A stretch of DNA of 64,000 nt from Callaeas wilsoni (Eukaryota > Chordata > Aves > Passeriformes > Callaeidae), in the NCBI GenBank assembly GCA_013398955.1, contig VWPU01004166.1:62001-126000 (forward strand). The letters are read 5' to 3'. The translations under genes were made by a program, and so were the position numbers. Positions 20,861 through 34,526 of the stretch are shown in pieces. How positions within the stretch are numbered: the stretch's first letter is position 1; the number at the start of each line of letters is the position of its first letter. The notes under the pieces are model-generated. The model searched no databases. It was not told where the DNA came from and saw only the letters and a list, made by a program, of their open reading frames with translations.

Positions 20861-23800
20861 GGACAGAGCCTTATGTTCTGAGATTAGGGCTTGAACAATT
20901 CTTTGATATTGTGTGGGCTGTCTGTACTGAAGTGGGCCTCATAATTTCCTTATTTTTTTTTTGTTCCTGAATCCTGAGGCCTAGGATGATAACCCAAAAA
21001 TATCATCCCATCCAACATTCCTCTGTCTTTGTGAAATAATCATTAATACTGTTACAAATTTGCTAAAGATATATTGTCATAATTCAGTTGGTCTTTGCCA
21101 TCATTAGTTTATGCTTTTCTCTAGTATCCTTGGTGGCTTACTTGTGATTGGAATAAATGGAACCGACTCCCTCTTCAGCATTCTGTTTTCTTCCCAATGA
21201 GTGTCATTGCTCAAAATTTTTCACCAGCACTAGGAAAAAAAAATCTAATCTTGCTATTTTTTGTGCAGTTCTCAGTGTTTGATGAAGCTATGTATTTGTA
21301 ATTCGGTTCTTATTCCTATATTTTAAAAACTTCAGACTGAAGCAAACATAATATTTTCTTTTGTTTCTCCCATTCATGATACTATTCCATTTCAATAGTT
21401 CCATCATGACACAGTGGTAGCTATAATTTGTATAATTAAACTGACCTGAACTGACCTGAACAAAGATTTATTTGCTAATAGCTTGCTAACTTTATTTCAG
21501 GCTTATCTGTAATTGTCATTCATACAATCTAATACATCTTTTTGCAAACTTTGCTTCAGCATCTGTCTTGGTTTAGCTTTTCTAGTAGGAATATTTGGGG
21601 GTTTGTTTGTCTACTTTTTTTTAAAATTTGAAACCTTTCATGCTTGGTCATTGGAGATAGCCAGTCTTCTTTCTTTTTAGGATTTTCTGTGTGTACTGCA
21701 TATAGCAGCTAAGGGAGGAGATACACTGTGCACAAATCTTTGGCCTTTTATTGTGACTCTAAATCCCACAGATTCTCTGCTTCTGAGAGTCAATCTAACA
21801 CTGGTCTCAGCAGCAAGAGTGCACTTGTCACTACTACTCATCTTCTATTGCTATTTCAAGCCAGGGTACAATTTATTTGGAAAACCTTTTTATGCCATTC
21901 ATGGAATAACAAATAAAATATGTGAGCACTCTGCTGTTGCTTATATTAGTTAAAAAAGCTGTGCTGCCTTCTCTAGTTGCCCACTATCCTGCCATAAAAT
22001 GTTCTGGTGAGCAGCATCAAAGCAGCAAAGTAAGTACCGTTAATGATGACTAGCAATTTACTCCCAAGCTTTCTACATGATTCAAAATACATAATCGTCC
22101 CATTTTGAAACTTCACACTTTTAATTTTTATTTCTTATCTTTGAATTCTTCCACTGTAGAAAATCATCTGTCAGCAAAGCTCTGCTGTGAAAGCAATAGC
22201 AGTTTGGCAAGTATTTTTCTTCAGCAGTTAGACATTTAAAACCACTGTTGTTCCTACTTTCTCTTCCTTTCAAACATTGTTTCAGAAATAGTGCAGACAG
22301 TCATATTTTGGTCACCTTTAGAAATTTGTTACGCTTATTTATGGGAGGTTGATTCAACTTCTGAGTAGAATTTGCAGTTACCTTTGTAATGCATCATTCT
22401 TTGCAGATAAATAGATTTGGGAAGCAGTGGGAAGATTACCCTGATCTTTTCAGAATCCCTTAAAAAAATACCCATTTTATACATTAATCACCTGTTTAAG
22501 TATACTGTCTTATCCCTTTTGATAGCAATGATAATTTGCTTTGCCATCTATGAAGGTATTTATGTTTTTGTTATTTTTAATATTAACTTTGTAGGCTGCA
22601 TCATTTGCTTCATTAATTTGGTGCCTTCATTTCCCCTCACTATCATATCTGCTTTTTGTACACTGAGAGATTCTATTTTTCCATTTTTTGTCTCCTTCAT
22701 AATTTTTCACATGCCTGAATTCTTTTCCAGAAGTCTTATATTTATTTTGTAGGTTTTCAAACTTTTTCTCTCTGTTTAATATTTGTCTAATGAATTGGTA
22801 ATCTTACATTTCCTCATTTCTTGCTAATATAATGGCAATTTTCATTTTTAAAAAATTTTCTTCTTGGGGCATAAGGTCTTATTATCACGTCTGCTATCAA
22901 AAATGGCAACTTATGTCACTCAGTTCATGTAACTATGCATCTTTTAACTGTCAAATCCATCTTCTCCAGTCTCAGTAGGTTCCTTGTTTACCACCTTTCT
23001 CTTGGATTGTCGATTTTACGTTTTGGTAAGCATATTTTTGACAGTCCCTGCTAGAATGGAAATCCAATTTCTGTGATATAAATAAGCATTTTATAAAACT
23101 GTTACGTGTAAAAAAGTTAATTATTGTATTTTATGGGATCTATATAAAATTCAGAGCTTATGCATTGGGTTTGTAAGAAATCAAAGGCGATGGCTAAACC
23201 ATTTCTCTAGTTTATTGAAACAAACAAAGCATATTAAATATTATTTACAGCAGCAGTCTATTTTAACTTAATATCTAGAAGCTGGCTTTCTCTTTAACAC
23301 TTGAATGCAAAATTTGAAGCTATCCATTGCTTTATTCCAAGTTTTCTACATTATGATAATAGTGCAGTGTTTGTGTAATAAGAGCTCACACAAGTCACAC
23401 AGAAACTACAAAATGTGTCATTAAGATCAAATATCAGAAGGAAAACTAGATATTCATTTGGAGCTGACTCCAAAATGTAGAAGACTGCAATTATGCAACT
23501 CTATGCTTCACTGGTTAAGACATTCCACCAACAGTTTGTACACCTAAAAAAAGCATATGGAGTTACATGGTCAAGGTGTAAATTTATGATACCTTACCTG
23601 ACATATGTGGCTTTTTAAAGCCACTTTGCGGAGCCAAAATATTTAAACCCTGCCTATAAGCACCTACTTCACAATATAGCTTCTAAACATATCAAACTTC
23701 TTTTAGCATGGCATTTTGAGATTATAACTATTTATATTACTGAAATAAAGCAAAAATTAAGTTTCTGTATAAGCTTTATTTATTCTGTTCCATCACCATG

Positions 23801-26800
23801 GTATTCAAAACACTTGTTAGTTCATGAAACATCCATTTTTTTCTGTTGAATGTATGCCTTACCATCTTAAATAGCTTACTGAACATCATACCTCACATTG
23901 AAACCATTATACTTTTCCCAAACCCTTATACTGTAGTTAGAGTATATCTATATCTATCTATATCTATATATATAAAATCTGATTGAGATATAACATTCAG
24001 GAAATGTGTCAAGAAATACAAAGGCATTTCAGTCCATGCTCTTTTCAGCAATAAACACTGACTGAAGAACAAGCCAAGGACAAAGGAGTTTTATGGCCTC
24101 TCTTCTTACTCTGAGGGGCAAAACGTGGATTGTAAAATCCTTACCTCTGTGTTACACAGATGTTGCCTGGTGACAATTAGCCATGTTTTGCCTGACACTT
24201 GCATATTTCTTCAAATACACAATTTCTTACATGGGTATTTATACACACATATAAAGAAAGACTAGTGTATGACAGGTGAAAGTGACACCATGTGACAAAT
24301 ATGGGACACTCAGTTCTTGGACTAGATAAGTATCGAACAATCTCAGGAAGATTTGAGCTATGCTTTACAATGTTTAAGCTGTAATTATTTCTCTGAGAAT
24401 AAAAAAACCTGACTGATCAATGTGTGTGCCACGATGGTGGCATGCACACTGTGGAACACATTTACCTAAATGTGAATAGAAAGACCAATTGCTGAAAGCT
24501 AAATTCATAATGCCAGAAGATTCAAACTGTCAGAAAAAAAAGGACAAAATTATGTATCAGATGGTGCAGCATTTGATGGGAAATTATCAAATACAGACAG
24601 TTTCATATTGATGTGTCTGGTGCTTGTAGTCATTTGTCTCCATTTTTGTTGCATAGAGCAATGGAGAAATGTTGCTAAAAACCTACTTTTTTTGATTGTG
24701 TGAAAAAAACTGTATGAGAATTTATAAAAACCTGTCAGATTTCCTATCCACATTAAATATTATTTTTCATTCTTCACAGTATGCATATATCTAAAATTTT
24801 TGAGACAAAACATTAAGTGCCTATAGTAGCAAATGCCTGCATTTCAGCATTACTGCCTAAACACTAAAATTTCACAACAGCAATATTTATAAAATGGCTC
24901 CTTTGTTATTGAAGACATTTGTAGATTCAGCAAACAAAACATGTTACTAAAACAGGTTAATGTAACTAAAAGAGATTTTTGTTTGTAGTAGTTCCATTTC
25001 CAAGTGTGTTGTGAAGCCAGAATAACTGGATCTCGCTTGGTAAGCACTGATCACTGGAGGATTTTCCCACTATGGGATGTCTGACATTGTTTGCCCTTTC
25101 CAAAGGAGTCCTTTGCTGGTTCCCCTTACATAGAGCTGACTTGCTTATTTCAACCAGTTAATTGTCTCCTTGTCATCTATTTAATATAATATTAAGAAAT
25201 AATTGTGCTTGTAGCATATTTTCATAAAGTATTTGGTTTCTCTTATATCTCTTCAAGCAAATGGAAATCTTATCCGTGATACATGGCCTTTTCCAAGGTA
25301 TAAGCAACTCTAGATGGTTGCAATGTATACCTTTGTCAAGTCTCTTTTTCAGATTCCTTTTTGTTTATTGTTTTATCAGTTGTTTATCTCAATGCTTTCA
25401 GTATATTTCTGTATTCACGTACCTGACTGATACAGAATTCCCAAGGAGCTAGGTAGGTTCAGATAAAGAGATTAAAATAAATCAAAGTAATTACAAATTC
25501 TCATCACTTCACAATTCTTCAAGTCAGGCAGAAGTGTGTTAATAATATTTGTAAACATTATAGTTTCACAAGTACAATATTAAAAAAAATTAAATAACCT
25601 TATATTGATTAAAAATATTTGAAAACTCAAGGAGTAAAATATGTGATTAAGGAACTTTTAGTAAAGTTGTAATTGTAAATATAAGGAAAAAATACTTATA
25701 AATACTTTAAAAAAAAAAAGAAAAGAATTGTAATAAATTTGTTGCAGCCTTATTTTACACTGTAGCACTATACCTAGTTCCAGCTTCCTCATGTGGTGCT
25801 CAGACTGAATACAGAAACACAATACTACAAGCTGACATTTTAAGAGATTTCAAGAGCGCTGTACAGATTAGACAAATCAAATTTTTCCAAGATTCTATAA
25901 ACTAAAAAGTCTAACTGGACAAAAATATCACTATATGTTTCAAAATAAAAATAATTCTATTACTTTGTCTATGTTATTTATCAAATTTTCTTTTATGAGA
26001 AAAATATGTTTTTTACTATCTTGAATCTTGATATGAAACGTTGATTTTACACAAAAAAGAAAATTTGATTTCCCAAGAGATATACAGAAAAGTTCTCATC
26101 TGAATCCTCTATAAGTAAAATAAATGCTCAACGAATCAAATATTTATTTTCTTTGTAACAGAAGTTGTGTTTAGGCTGAAAAATACATATTTCAATCCAA
26201 AATTAATGCTTTCCAATTTATCTTTAACCAAAATTTGGTCTAAAAATCTCTAATAATGAGTTAATTAGTATAATTATCTCTCTTAATTTGAAAAAATGTT
26301 ATTGCATGCAGATATCTGAGTTATGGCTGATTTAATAAATGAAACAATAAAAAATGTCTTTTTTTTTTTATTCCTAGTCATAATGTCCTGTACATATTTC
26401 ATCACATTCTTTTTTTTAATAATATCAGTATAAAAAATGACTGCCCTATGGTGTTGCACCACTAACAAAATCAAGTTACAAAGTGTGAGTTTTCTATCTC
26501 AGACAAACTAATCTAAGATGAACTGAATAGTGTAATATAAATCAAAAATTAATAAGATTTCATCTCTTTTTGGATTTGACAAATGGGACCCAGTTTAAAT
26601 TTCACCAGCTTTCCAGGCAGTTTGAGACATATGTTTATCTTTCTCCTTGAGATGAGGAATCTAAATTTGGACTTAATTCCACAGGCTCATTGTAAAAGTT
26701 CTATTGATTGGCATATTATTTGTAGCAAGCTTTTAACACAAATTTGGCGAGACCGGTAATTAACTCAAAGTAGATCAGCTGTAAGAGCACTACGAGCCTT

Positions 26801-27669
26801 TACGGTACTTTGAAAGCTCTGCAATTAGTAGACATTAATTTCCCGTGTATGTATATGAAAGGCTTTATCCAAAGCTTTATCAAATGTAATGTAAAAGTTC
26901 ACACTAACTTCTGTGAAAATTGAGGAATGTTCACAGAAAGGTCTAGATGAGCAAGTATACATTTAATGTTAGATACATGAATAGCGACACTGAAGGTAGA
27001 GGAAATTATTCTCATTCTTAAAACAAATATATGCTTGAAGAACCAGCCTTACACTGCTTTAATCTTCTCTAGGACTTTGAGAAGCAAGTAAAATGATGGC
27101 ATTCTGAAATAAGGCATTGATAGGATGAACCTGGAGAAACATGCAGATGCACATCAGACCCCATTAAAGAGTATGTGACCAAATACATGGAGCAATTCGC
27201 TGCAACCTTGCTCCTGGAAAAGACAGAACAGCTTTCAGAGAAGCTCCACAGCCAGGAAGTTACATCAGTCTTAACGTCAGCCTTGTTCAGCTGAGCTGAG
27301 CTGAGCTGCTGTAACAGCACATGCAGAAGAAACTCCAGAAAACAGGCAGCTCGTTCATTCATTCACGGCGTCTCCAGCGCGAACACTTCATCGCTGTCTC
27401 CCACAGCTGCACTTCTGTGCCCTTATCGTTTTTCCACAAAAAATGACAGTACATGTACATGTACCACAAGTGATTTAGCAGAACTGCTCCTGTTCCCTTG
27501 TGTTGGGATGCCTTTCTCGACAGCATATATTTGTGACAAATAGCACTCAGTGTCTTGGAGTATACTTGTAGAGCAACATAAAATTTTCTTGAAAAAAATA
27601 TTCTGTAAATAATATGCACACAGAGTAACAACGCAAATGACTGGCAGGCAAAAGAAGCTTAGTAACAAC
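20861..27669. other. AT-rich unique DNA, no gene recognised
   Basis: Long AT-rich stretch without recognisable exons or interspersed repeats. A TATC/TATA microsatellite lies at 23943-23975 and a short (GAGCT)n run at 27289-27309. A stretch at 26700-26900 with clustered CpGs in AT-rich DNA is a candidate conserved element. The imperfect duplication ACTGACCTGA occurs at about 21441-21462. The 111-codon frame at 22417-22752 is hydrophobic only because of its T-rich composition. Confidence 0.55.
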
Positions 27670-27838
27670 TTTTAATTTAAAAAATCAAAACAAAACAAAC
27701 AAAAAAAGAAACCAACAAAAAAAAATCAACCAACCAACCAACTAACCAATCAACCAACCAAAAAAACCCCTAAAAAATCCCCAAACAAACAATCAAAACC
27801 ACACTAAAAAAACCCCAAAACCAAAACCTAAATAAATT
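27670..27838. repeat. A/C-rich low-complexity tract
   Basis: About 170 bases almost without G, built from degenerate CAAC/CAAA/CCAACCAA words with runs of A and C (for example CAACCAACCAACCAAC). It is not a clean microsatellite and looks like a decayed simple repeat or the A-rich tail of a lost retroposon. No retroposon body was recognised on either side. Confidence 0.8.
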
Positions 27839-30800
27839 AAAAAGTGGTCTCTTCCAGTTGAATTATTTTCACAATGTTTGTTATTTGCCTGGAATATGGA
27901 TAAACTTATGCTACAACATGAAGAGTGGGAGGAGAGAAAAAATAAGACCGCTATAATCAGTTACTGGAAACTTCTTCAGATTATTCCTTGCATCTGTTGT
28001 GCAATTCTTCATGTGCTCAGCCTTCTTAGGTGAATATATGTTCTCACAGGTGTCAGTACTGTCTGTCTCTAATAACAAGGTACAGGCCCATGATGCCTTC
28101 TCATATTTATGATCAAGGAATTGAGAGGCTGGAACAGGCCAAGGCTCTTCTTGTCAGTCAGGGAAAGAGAAAATGCAGCTCCAGGGAGCACAACAGATCC
28201 ATAATAGATGCCACTGAGGAGACACCTGTGTCTTCTAGATCATCATCATCCTTCATAGCTGAGTGTGACTGAAAGAGAACAGAACAGAAAGTTGGCAAAA
28301 GCCTGAGGGCATTCGACAAAACTAGATTTGCCTTTCATGAAGATCATGCACATGGGCAAGTAGCATGACTGAACCAAGTCTCAGTAATTAAGAGATGGTG
28401 ATAATGACCTGTGAAGTAGCATTTATTCATGAAATAATAGATGCTTGTACTCTTGGAAAACAGCAGTATCAATTTAAACCAGGCTGTTTTCCAATAAAGT
28501 CTATGGTATTAATATGCAGTATTGTCAACATCTCCCTGACCAGCTAACTAGAACAGAAAGGCCAGGATCTGAGGCACAACTCAAATTCTTTTATGTTTTT
28601 CTCAAAATATATAAAAAATACATACACCATTTTTTATTCCCTGTATTGTTTCCTGCAATTTCTCCTCATTCAGAATGGTCAGAAAATCTCTCAGCACCAT
28701 AAAAGGCTTGCTGAGTAGTCTAAGTCTCCATTGCAATACCAAAACAAGTTGATTTATCACTTGTAAATTTGCCAATTTCCACCAGAAACTTCCAGAGAAT
28801 AATAAACATTTTGTGTTTCTGATTTTGCCATCTCTAGTCTAGCAAAGGGAGACAAGAAAAAAAACAAGAATCAGAGATGAAAAAGAGGCTTCAAAATTAT
28901 GATCTCTTTTCCACCGGGACAAATAATACTGTCCCCATTCCCAACACGCTAATGTCATTAATAGAACTACATGGTCTCTGGTCCTGCACAATTTCATAAT
29001 CTTATTTGGACAGAGTAGAAATTCACACATCATCCTAATACGAGTAAAATGTAAATGAAAGCATGATTAATCATAGAAGATTCGATGTAGAAGACCATAT
29101 GCTTGTACAAACCCACGTAAAATCACACTGGGTAGAAAGAACAGATTTACCCATTCTATGATTGCTAAAGGGATACGAAGATAAATGTTACTTAGAAATC
29201 ACAAGGGAGCAAATGATCAGCTGAAATATACAATCATCCAAACCTGTCAGGATCAGCTCCTACGTCCTGTTCTCCCCTCAACCATCTCTTTATCCCTGAG
29301 ATGCAATAGGGGAGGTGACTGGGCTTGTGTGTGGGGAGAGTTAAAGCCTTTACTTTTCCAACAATACATGGTAATATATTTTTGTTTGTTACTAAGTAGT
29401 ATCATAGGTCAGCTCTTCTCTTTCCTCCTGCAGTCAGAAGCAATCCGCACACTGCTAGGACTTAGCCTAGAAAATACAGCATTGCTTCCTCTCCTCTCCA
29501 GTAGCACAAGCAGGCATCACTCCCTAATCTAGCAAAGATATATGCAGTTGCCTGGTCTTAGGAGACCTGCAGGGAAAGCATTTCAGAGGAATTTCTGGCC
29601 TCTGAAAGAAGAACTGTAAGCATTGATTTTCCTGATAGCAAAATACGTGAATATACAGCACCCTTAATGCTTCATTTGTTCTGTACCTTTGGCAGTTTGC
29701 TGCAGCAGTGTTCAGTCATGTATAACATTGCCAGAAGGAACCAAATTTTCCATAGAAATGATGATTCTTTTGCATAGGAAGCTCAAGGTTTTGAAATGCA
29801 ATTTAATATTAGCTACTGATTTTTGCTGACCCCTTTGTACTCTCTTGGAACAGAAATAAAGCTCATAGAAATACTTCTTGTACTACAGGGAAAAGTAGTC
29901 CCCTGAAACACGGAGCTAGCTTTGACTCTCAGTACTCCTGGTTTTTTTTCTCTTTAAGTCAATCACTAAAGAAATTACTCCCCTGTTACTTTCAGAGTCA
30001 CGAATTCCACATCAATTGAAGTTTGCAGTCATAGGTGAAAAAAAAAAAAGAACAAACTACAAAAGTAAGAGGGCAGAGAGCTTTGAGGCAATTTATTCTC
30101 TCAAGCTAACAAAATGACAGAATATTTTTAAGGCAATTATAAAGAGCATATTGATTTGTAGTTCTGTAAGAGGGGAATAAGCAAGGTTCCTGGTTCATTT
30201 TTTTGTGTGTGTGTTTAAATCTAGATAGAAGCATTTTACTTCTTTCGATCCTGAAGAATGGAACTGTTTTTCCTCTATCTGTGTCTTGGCTGTTTCTCAC
30301 CTTTTGTCTCCCACCTTCCTTCTGCTAGCTTTTCACTGCAACTCAACACAAGGAATGTCAGCTGCAACAGAAAAAATTGCTGGTACAACTGCATGAAAAT
30401 TAGACAGTGACCAGATGTCATCCCCACTGCTCAGTCTTTGCAGTTAGCTCTGGTAATGTCTTTTGTTTCACTTTATTAAGAGAGACAAGGTTGTAAAAGC
30501 TTCTTAGGTAAAGGGTAAATAATGTACCTGACTTGAAATGGATAGCAGGAGCAAAGCACCAGAAAGAGCAGTTCTGTTCTTTTCTCCTGATGAATCTGTG
30601 GAAGAAATATAAAAGTGTAAAAAATGCTGATGAAGCAGTTATGTGTTTCAACAGACAACATTATAAACCAATATTTTTGAAAAGGACACAATGCTGTTTT
30701 TTAAAATTATATGTAATATCTATAAATATAAAAATACATATAATTATTTATATGCAGTGCCAAAACAGATATTTGACAATACAACTGCATTACAATAGAT

Positions 30801-33800
30801 TCCTTCACTTCCAATTTATAATCTAATTTAATTTATATCGCATTACAAAGAGGTGCCAGATGCTCCAGCTTCCAGTTGTGGTTGGGCAAATGATGAGCTA
30901 CCATTATTTTTCAACAGATAAACAGATTTTTTTAAAAAAAATTTAATCTATACTTTGCAATTGTATTTATATGTAAGCACTGATTCATATTCTTGCTAAA
31001 TAAGTATTTGTTTTTGTTGACTTCTTTAATAAAACAAGTCTCACAGTAACAGTGTGCCCACAGAGCACATGGGATTAGGAGTGGAAGTTGTGAGACAGGC
31101 CTGCACTTCTGCTAGGCACTCCCACAACATTCAGATTAGGTTAGCTCCATATGAAAGTAGATATTTAAATCCTAAACTGAAAAATTACAGGCTAATTAGT
31201 GGAGCTCAAAATATAATGAGAATGAAACCCCTCTGCATCCACATTATGTGCTGCCCAAAGACAGTAGAGGGATTAGCTGCTGCCCAAAGCCTCTTTTTTT
31301 CAAATTGAAAGGGAATATAGGACAATGCCTCCCAAAGACAGGTCTGTTGGGCCACCGAGTTATGATGTGAAGACCTGCAGACATGAAGGCAGATTTTATC
31401 AGTTGGAGGCCAGTGGAAGTCAAACGCCTCAGAATAGTCATGTTGAAATAAAGAAGCAGGTTACCAAACTGCAGTGCAGAGGGCACGGTAGATCATAATT
31501 GAACAGTGTGAAACAAAGGCCAAGGGTATAAGATAAAGAGCTAGTTTTACATATGCTGGTAAATAAGGAGATGCTATTGAAAGATTGCCTCTACTACCAG
31601 AAGAGAAATCTGGTTCCTCCTCTGAAGCATTAATAACATCCTACTGCTTCTCTGGTACTAATGCTGTAAGGAGCCCTAGCCAGGCAGCATTGATATCATT
31701 CTATTTTAGCATGCCAGAATCTGTATTCATTGAAACAGGGCTAACTATTAATCATTTCTATGCCTGTGCTTCTGTACATTTTATAATTCACTGACATGAA
31801 GTAGCATATGGTGGATAATATTTTCCTATTAATTTAGTTAAACATTGTAAAACAAATGTAAGAGATGGTGCTTTCTGTTGCTGGACAAAACACATCCCCA
31901 GTCTCAGAAAAAAAAAAATCCTAGGACAGATGTTCTATTATAATTGATTAAAAAATTCTGGGGTTTAAGATAAACTGTTCTACATCCTCTGACAAAAGGC
32001 TGTTATTTGCCTCTGGTCTTAAAACTGCATCCATATATAGAGACATTTTCATACCCTCTCCAGGGTCAATTTGTCTCCTGACATCTGTTAGTTGTCACAC
32101 CATGGATTAGGTAGGAATCCTTGTTCTGCAGCACAAATGATCTACAACTGCTAAGAACTAACTTGCACTAACCTGCATAATTATTTCAGAATCTTTAGTG
32201 CTTTAAACAGTATTTCTGCACTTACTGCGAGTTGGTGTCGCCAATACACAGGCTCCTTGATCAGTTATACCTGTACTTACAATATTTTTCTCCTTCTCAT
32301 TGCCACACATATCTTTACTTCTGTTTTCCAAGCCATACAATTAAGACAAGGAAAAGGTCATTCACATTTTACAAGCCATGCAATCAAATAAGATTTGTTT
32401 GTGTTCACCTCCTAGCCTTTCTTTTTTTTTTTTTTTTTTTCCTAGCTGACAGTATCATCCTGACAGCTTTATCCTGAGGAACATTTTCAGGTGCAGTAAA
32501 TCAGGTCTAAAAGGCCAGCAAGAATGTATGAAATGAAACAGAGAAATGAATGAGACAGAGAAAATTGCTGAAAAGAAAAGGTTTTTGCTTCCTCCTCTTT
32601 TTCTAAAAAATCTGGACATCAAAGAAAGTAAGTGCCAGAATTTTAAAAGTAATTGTTGTGTGTGAGCTTGACAGTACCATGGAACTGCATGCTAAGAAGT
32701 CGGTCACTATCAAAATTGCACTGTAACCCTTGTTTCTGAGTCTGTTTTAAATATGGTCTGTATTACTTACTCTGAGTATGATGTTATGCCTACACACTGT
32801 TACGTATGACACATATTATGTTGTGGTATCATTCTGGTGTGCAGGGCCTGATCAAGCTTCTCATAACTTGAATTGCGGCAGCAATTTCACATGTTGAAAA
32901 TTGCCAGTACAGAAATGGAACTGTACAATCTGGGAAGAAAGTAGGTGCTTAAGGGAGCAGAAGATATGAAAATACAACAGAGTCCCTTGAACCACCTGAC
33001 CACGTCCCCCACAAATGGTTTGTGGTGTGGCATTAGGCAGCTCTGACATCCCTTTAAAACTAGATGTCTGTGTCATGAGGTTTAGAAAGTCCACTTCCAG
33101 ATCTATTTAATGGACATTTTAAATCAAAATCTATTTAATTGACATTTTAAATCAAAGTATCAAACTAATGTGAATGAAGGTATCGAGGTTAGAATAAAAA
33201 TAAAAAAGAGAGAGAAGATAAAAAAATAGGCCTATACAATAAAATTTAAGTGAGTGTTGCATTTCCATAACCAAAGTTGTATTCCATAAGATTTTTGTAA
33301 TGTGAATTCCTAAAGCTGAATATATAGGAACTGTCAAAATTTCTCACTTAGTATGTTGAAAGGCCACTTTTCGTTTGCAGTTTTACATCTAGCTACACTC
33401 AAAGTCACCCCACTCTGTAGTAAGGCAGCAGAGACTGAGAAATTGAGCAGTGTGACACCTTTGCCTGCTGAAAAATCTGTATTGAGTAAGTACTAACGTT
33501 CATTGCAGCACAAAAACTTCAGTGTCACCCACTTTTATCAGAACAATTTGTTCTATGAGAAGCAGAACTGGTGGTGCCTGACAGCCTATATATGCATGGG
33601 AGATGTCTCCTGTGTACTCTGTATTCCTAATGCTGTAATTCTAATGACAAATTCCTTCCTATAAGTTTTGCTTATAATTCACCTGTTTCCTCCTTATCTG
33701 CTGCTTGCCTTCTTTGGTTTGCTGCCTGATGTGATTTGGCCTATACCATAGCTACTTTGGAATCACAAGGTCCTCACTGATGGGGCAGGTTCTACCAGCC

Positions 33801-33844
33801 GCAGTAGCAATTCTTTGAACAAAGACATTGGCAGAGGTGATTTG
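27839..33844. other. AT-rich unique DNA, no gene recognised
   Basis: No exon or interspersed repeat recognised. It contains a 28-bp tandem duplication at 33101-33156 and a long poly-T at 32422-32440. Open frames of up to 115 codons (29185-29532) have no recognisable family features. Confidence 0.55.
33101..33156. repeat. 28-bp tandem duplication
   Basis: Two adjacent 28-base copies (33101-33128 and 33129-33156), both starting ATCTATTTAA and ending TTTTAAATCAAA, identical except for one G/T difference at the 12th base. The near-identity indicates a recent local duplication, probably by replication slippage. Confidence 0.92.
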
Positions 33845-34526
33845 CAGTAGTCAGAATGGATATATGAAAGGGAAATCATGCTTAACCAAACTGATAGCTC
33901 CCTATGTTGATATGTTTGGGTTGGTGGAGGATGGGAGAGAAGTGGATGTTTTGTTTCTGCTGTATTAAGGCTTTTGGCACTGTTTCCCATAACATCGTGC
34001 AGAGAAGCTGCTCAAATGCAGGTTAGGGAAGTGAGCAGTGAGGTGGACTCAGCTGCTGGGCTTAAAGGGTTGTGATCAACAGCATCAAATCCAGCTGGAA
34101 TCTAGTCAGTAGAGGCGCACCTGAGGGGTCAACAGTGGCACCAGTACTATTTAAGACCTTCATTAATAATTTGATTACGAACCCCAGCAGTTTTGCAAAT
34201 GATACAAAACTCTGAGGATTTGATGATACAAAGGAGGGTTTTGCTGCTCTTTAGAGGGATCTTGACAAGCTGGAGGATTTGACAAATAGGAATCTCATTA
34301 AATAATGAAAAGGAAGAACCCCAGCACCAGGGCAAGATGGAGGCCAACCTGTTGGAAAAGATTTTCAGAAAAGGACTTGAGGATTGTGGTAATCAAAATG
34401 GTGACCAAGGGCCAACAGTGTGATCTCATGGCAAAGGTGGTCAACAGCATCATCAGCTGCATGAGGAAGAGTGTCATGAACAGCCCAAGAGAGGTTATTG
34501 CTGTGGCACTCAGCCTGGGGTGTTAA
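33845..34526 (+). mobile_element. Old CR1 LINE fragment (reverse-transcriptase region)
   Basis: Translated words follow the order of CR1 ORF2: a 'KGKSCLTN' segment near 33868-33892, 'IKAFGTVSHNIV' near 33964-34000 (CR1: KAFDTVSHNIL), then stretches matching the 'GVNSGTS' and 'FANDTKL' (CR1 FADDTKL) parts with stops between, ending in the 'RKSVMNSPREVI' segment. Many stops and shifts show that this copy is far older than the others here. The catalytic Asp-Asp motif is damaged (GCAAATGATAC reads A-N-D-T). No CR1 3' terminus follows. Confidence 0.75.
34305..34526 (+). pseudogene. CR1 ORF2 remnant
   Basis: A 73-codon open stretch in the old CR1 copy. It ends with ...KVVNSIISCMRKSVMNSPREVIAVALSLG, which lines up with the CR1 '[27 protein letters not shown]' segment. 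It is heavily substituted and non-functional. Confidence 0.6.
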
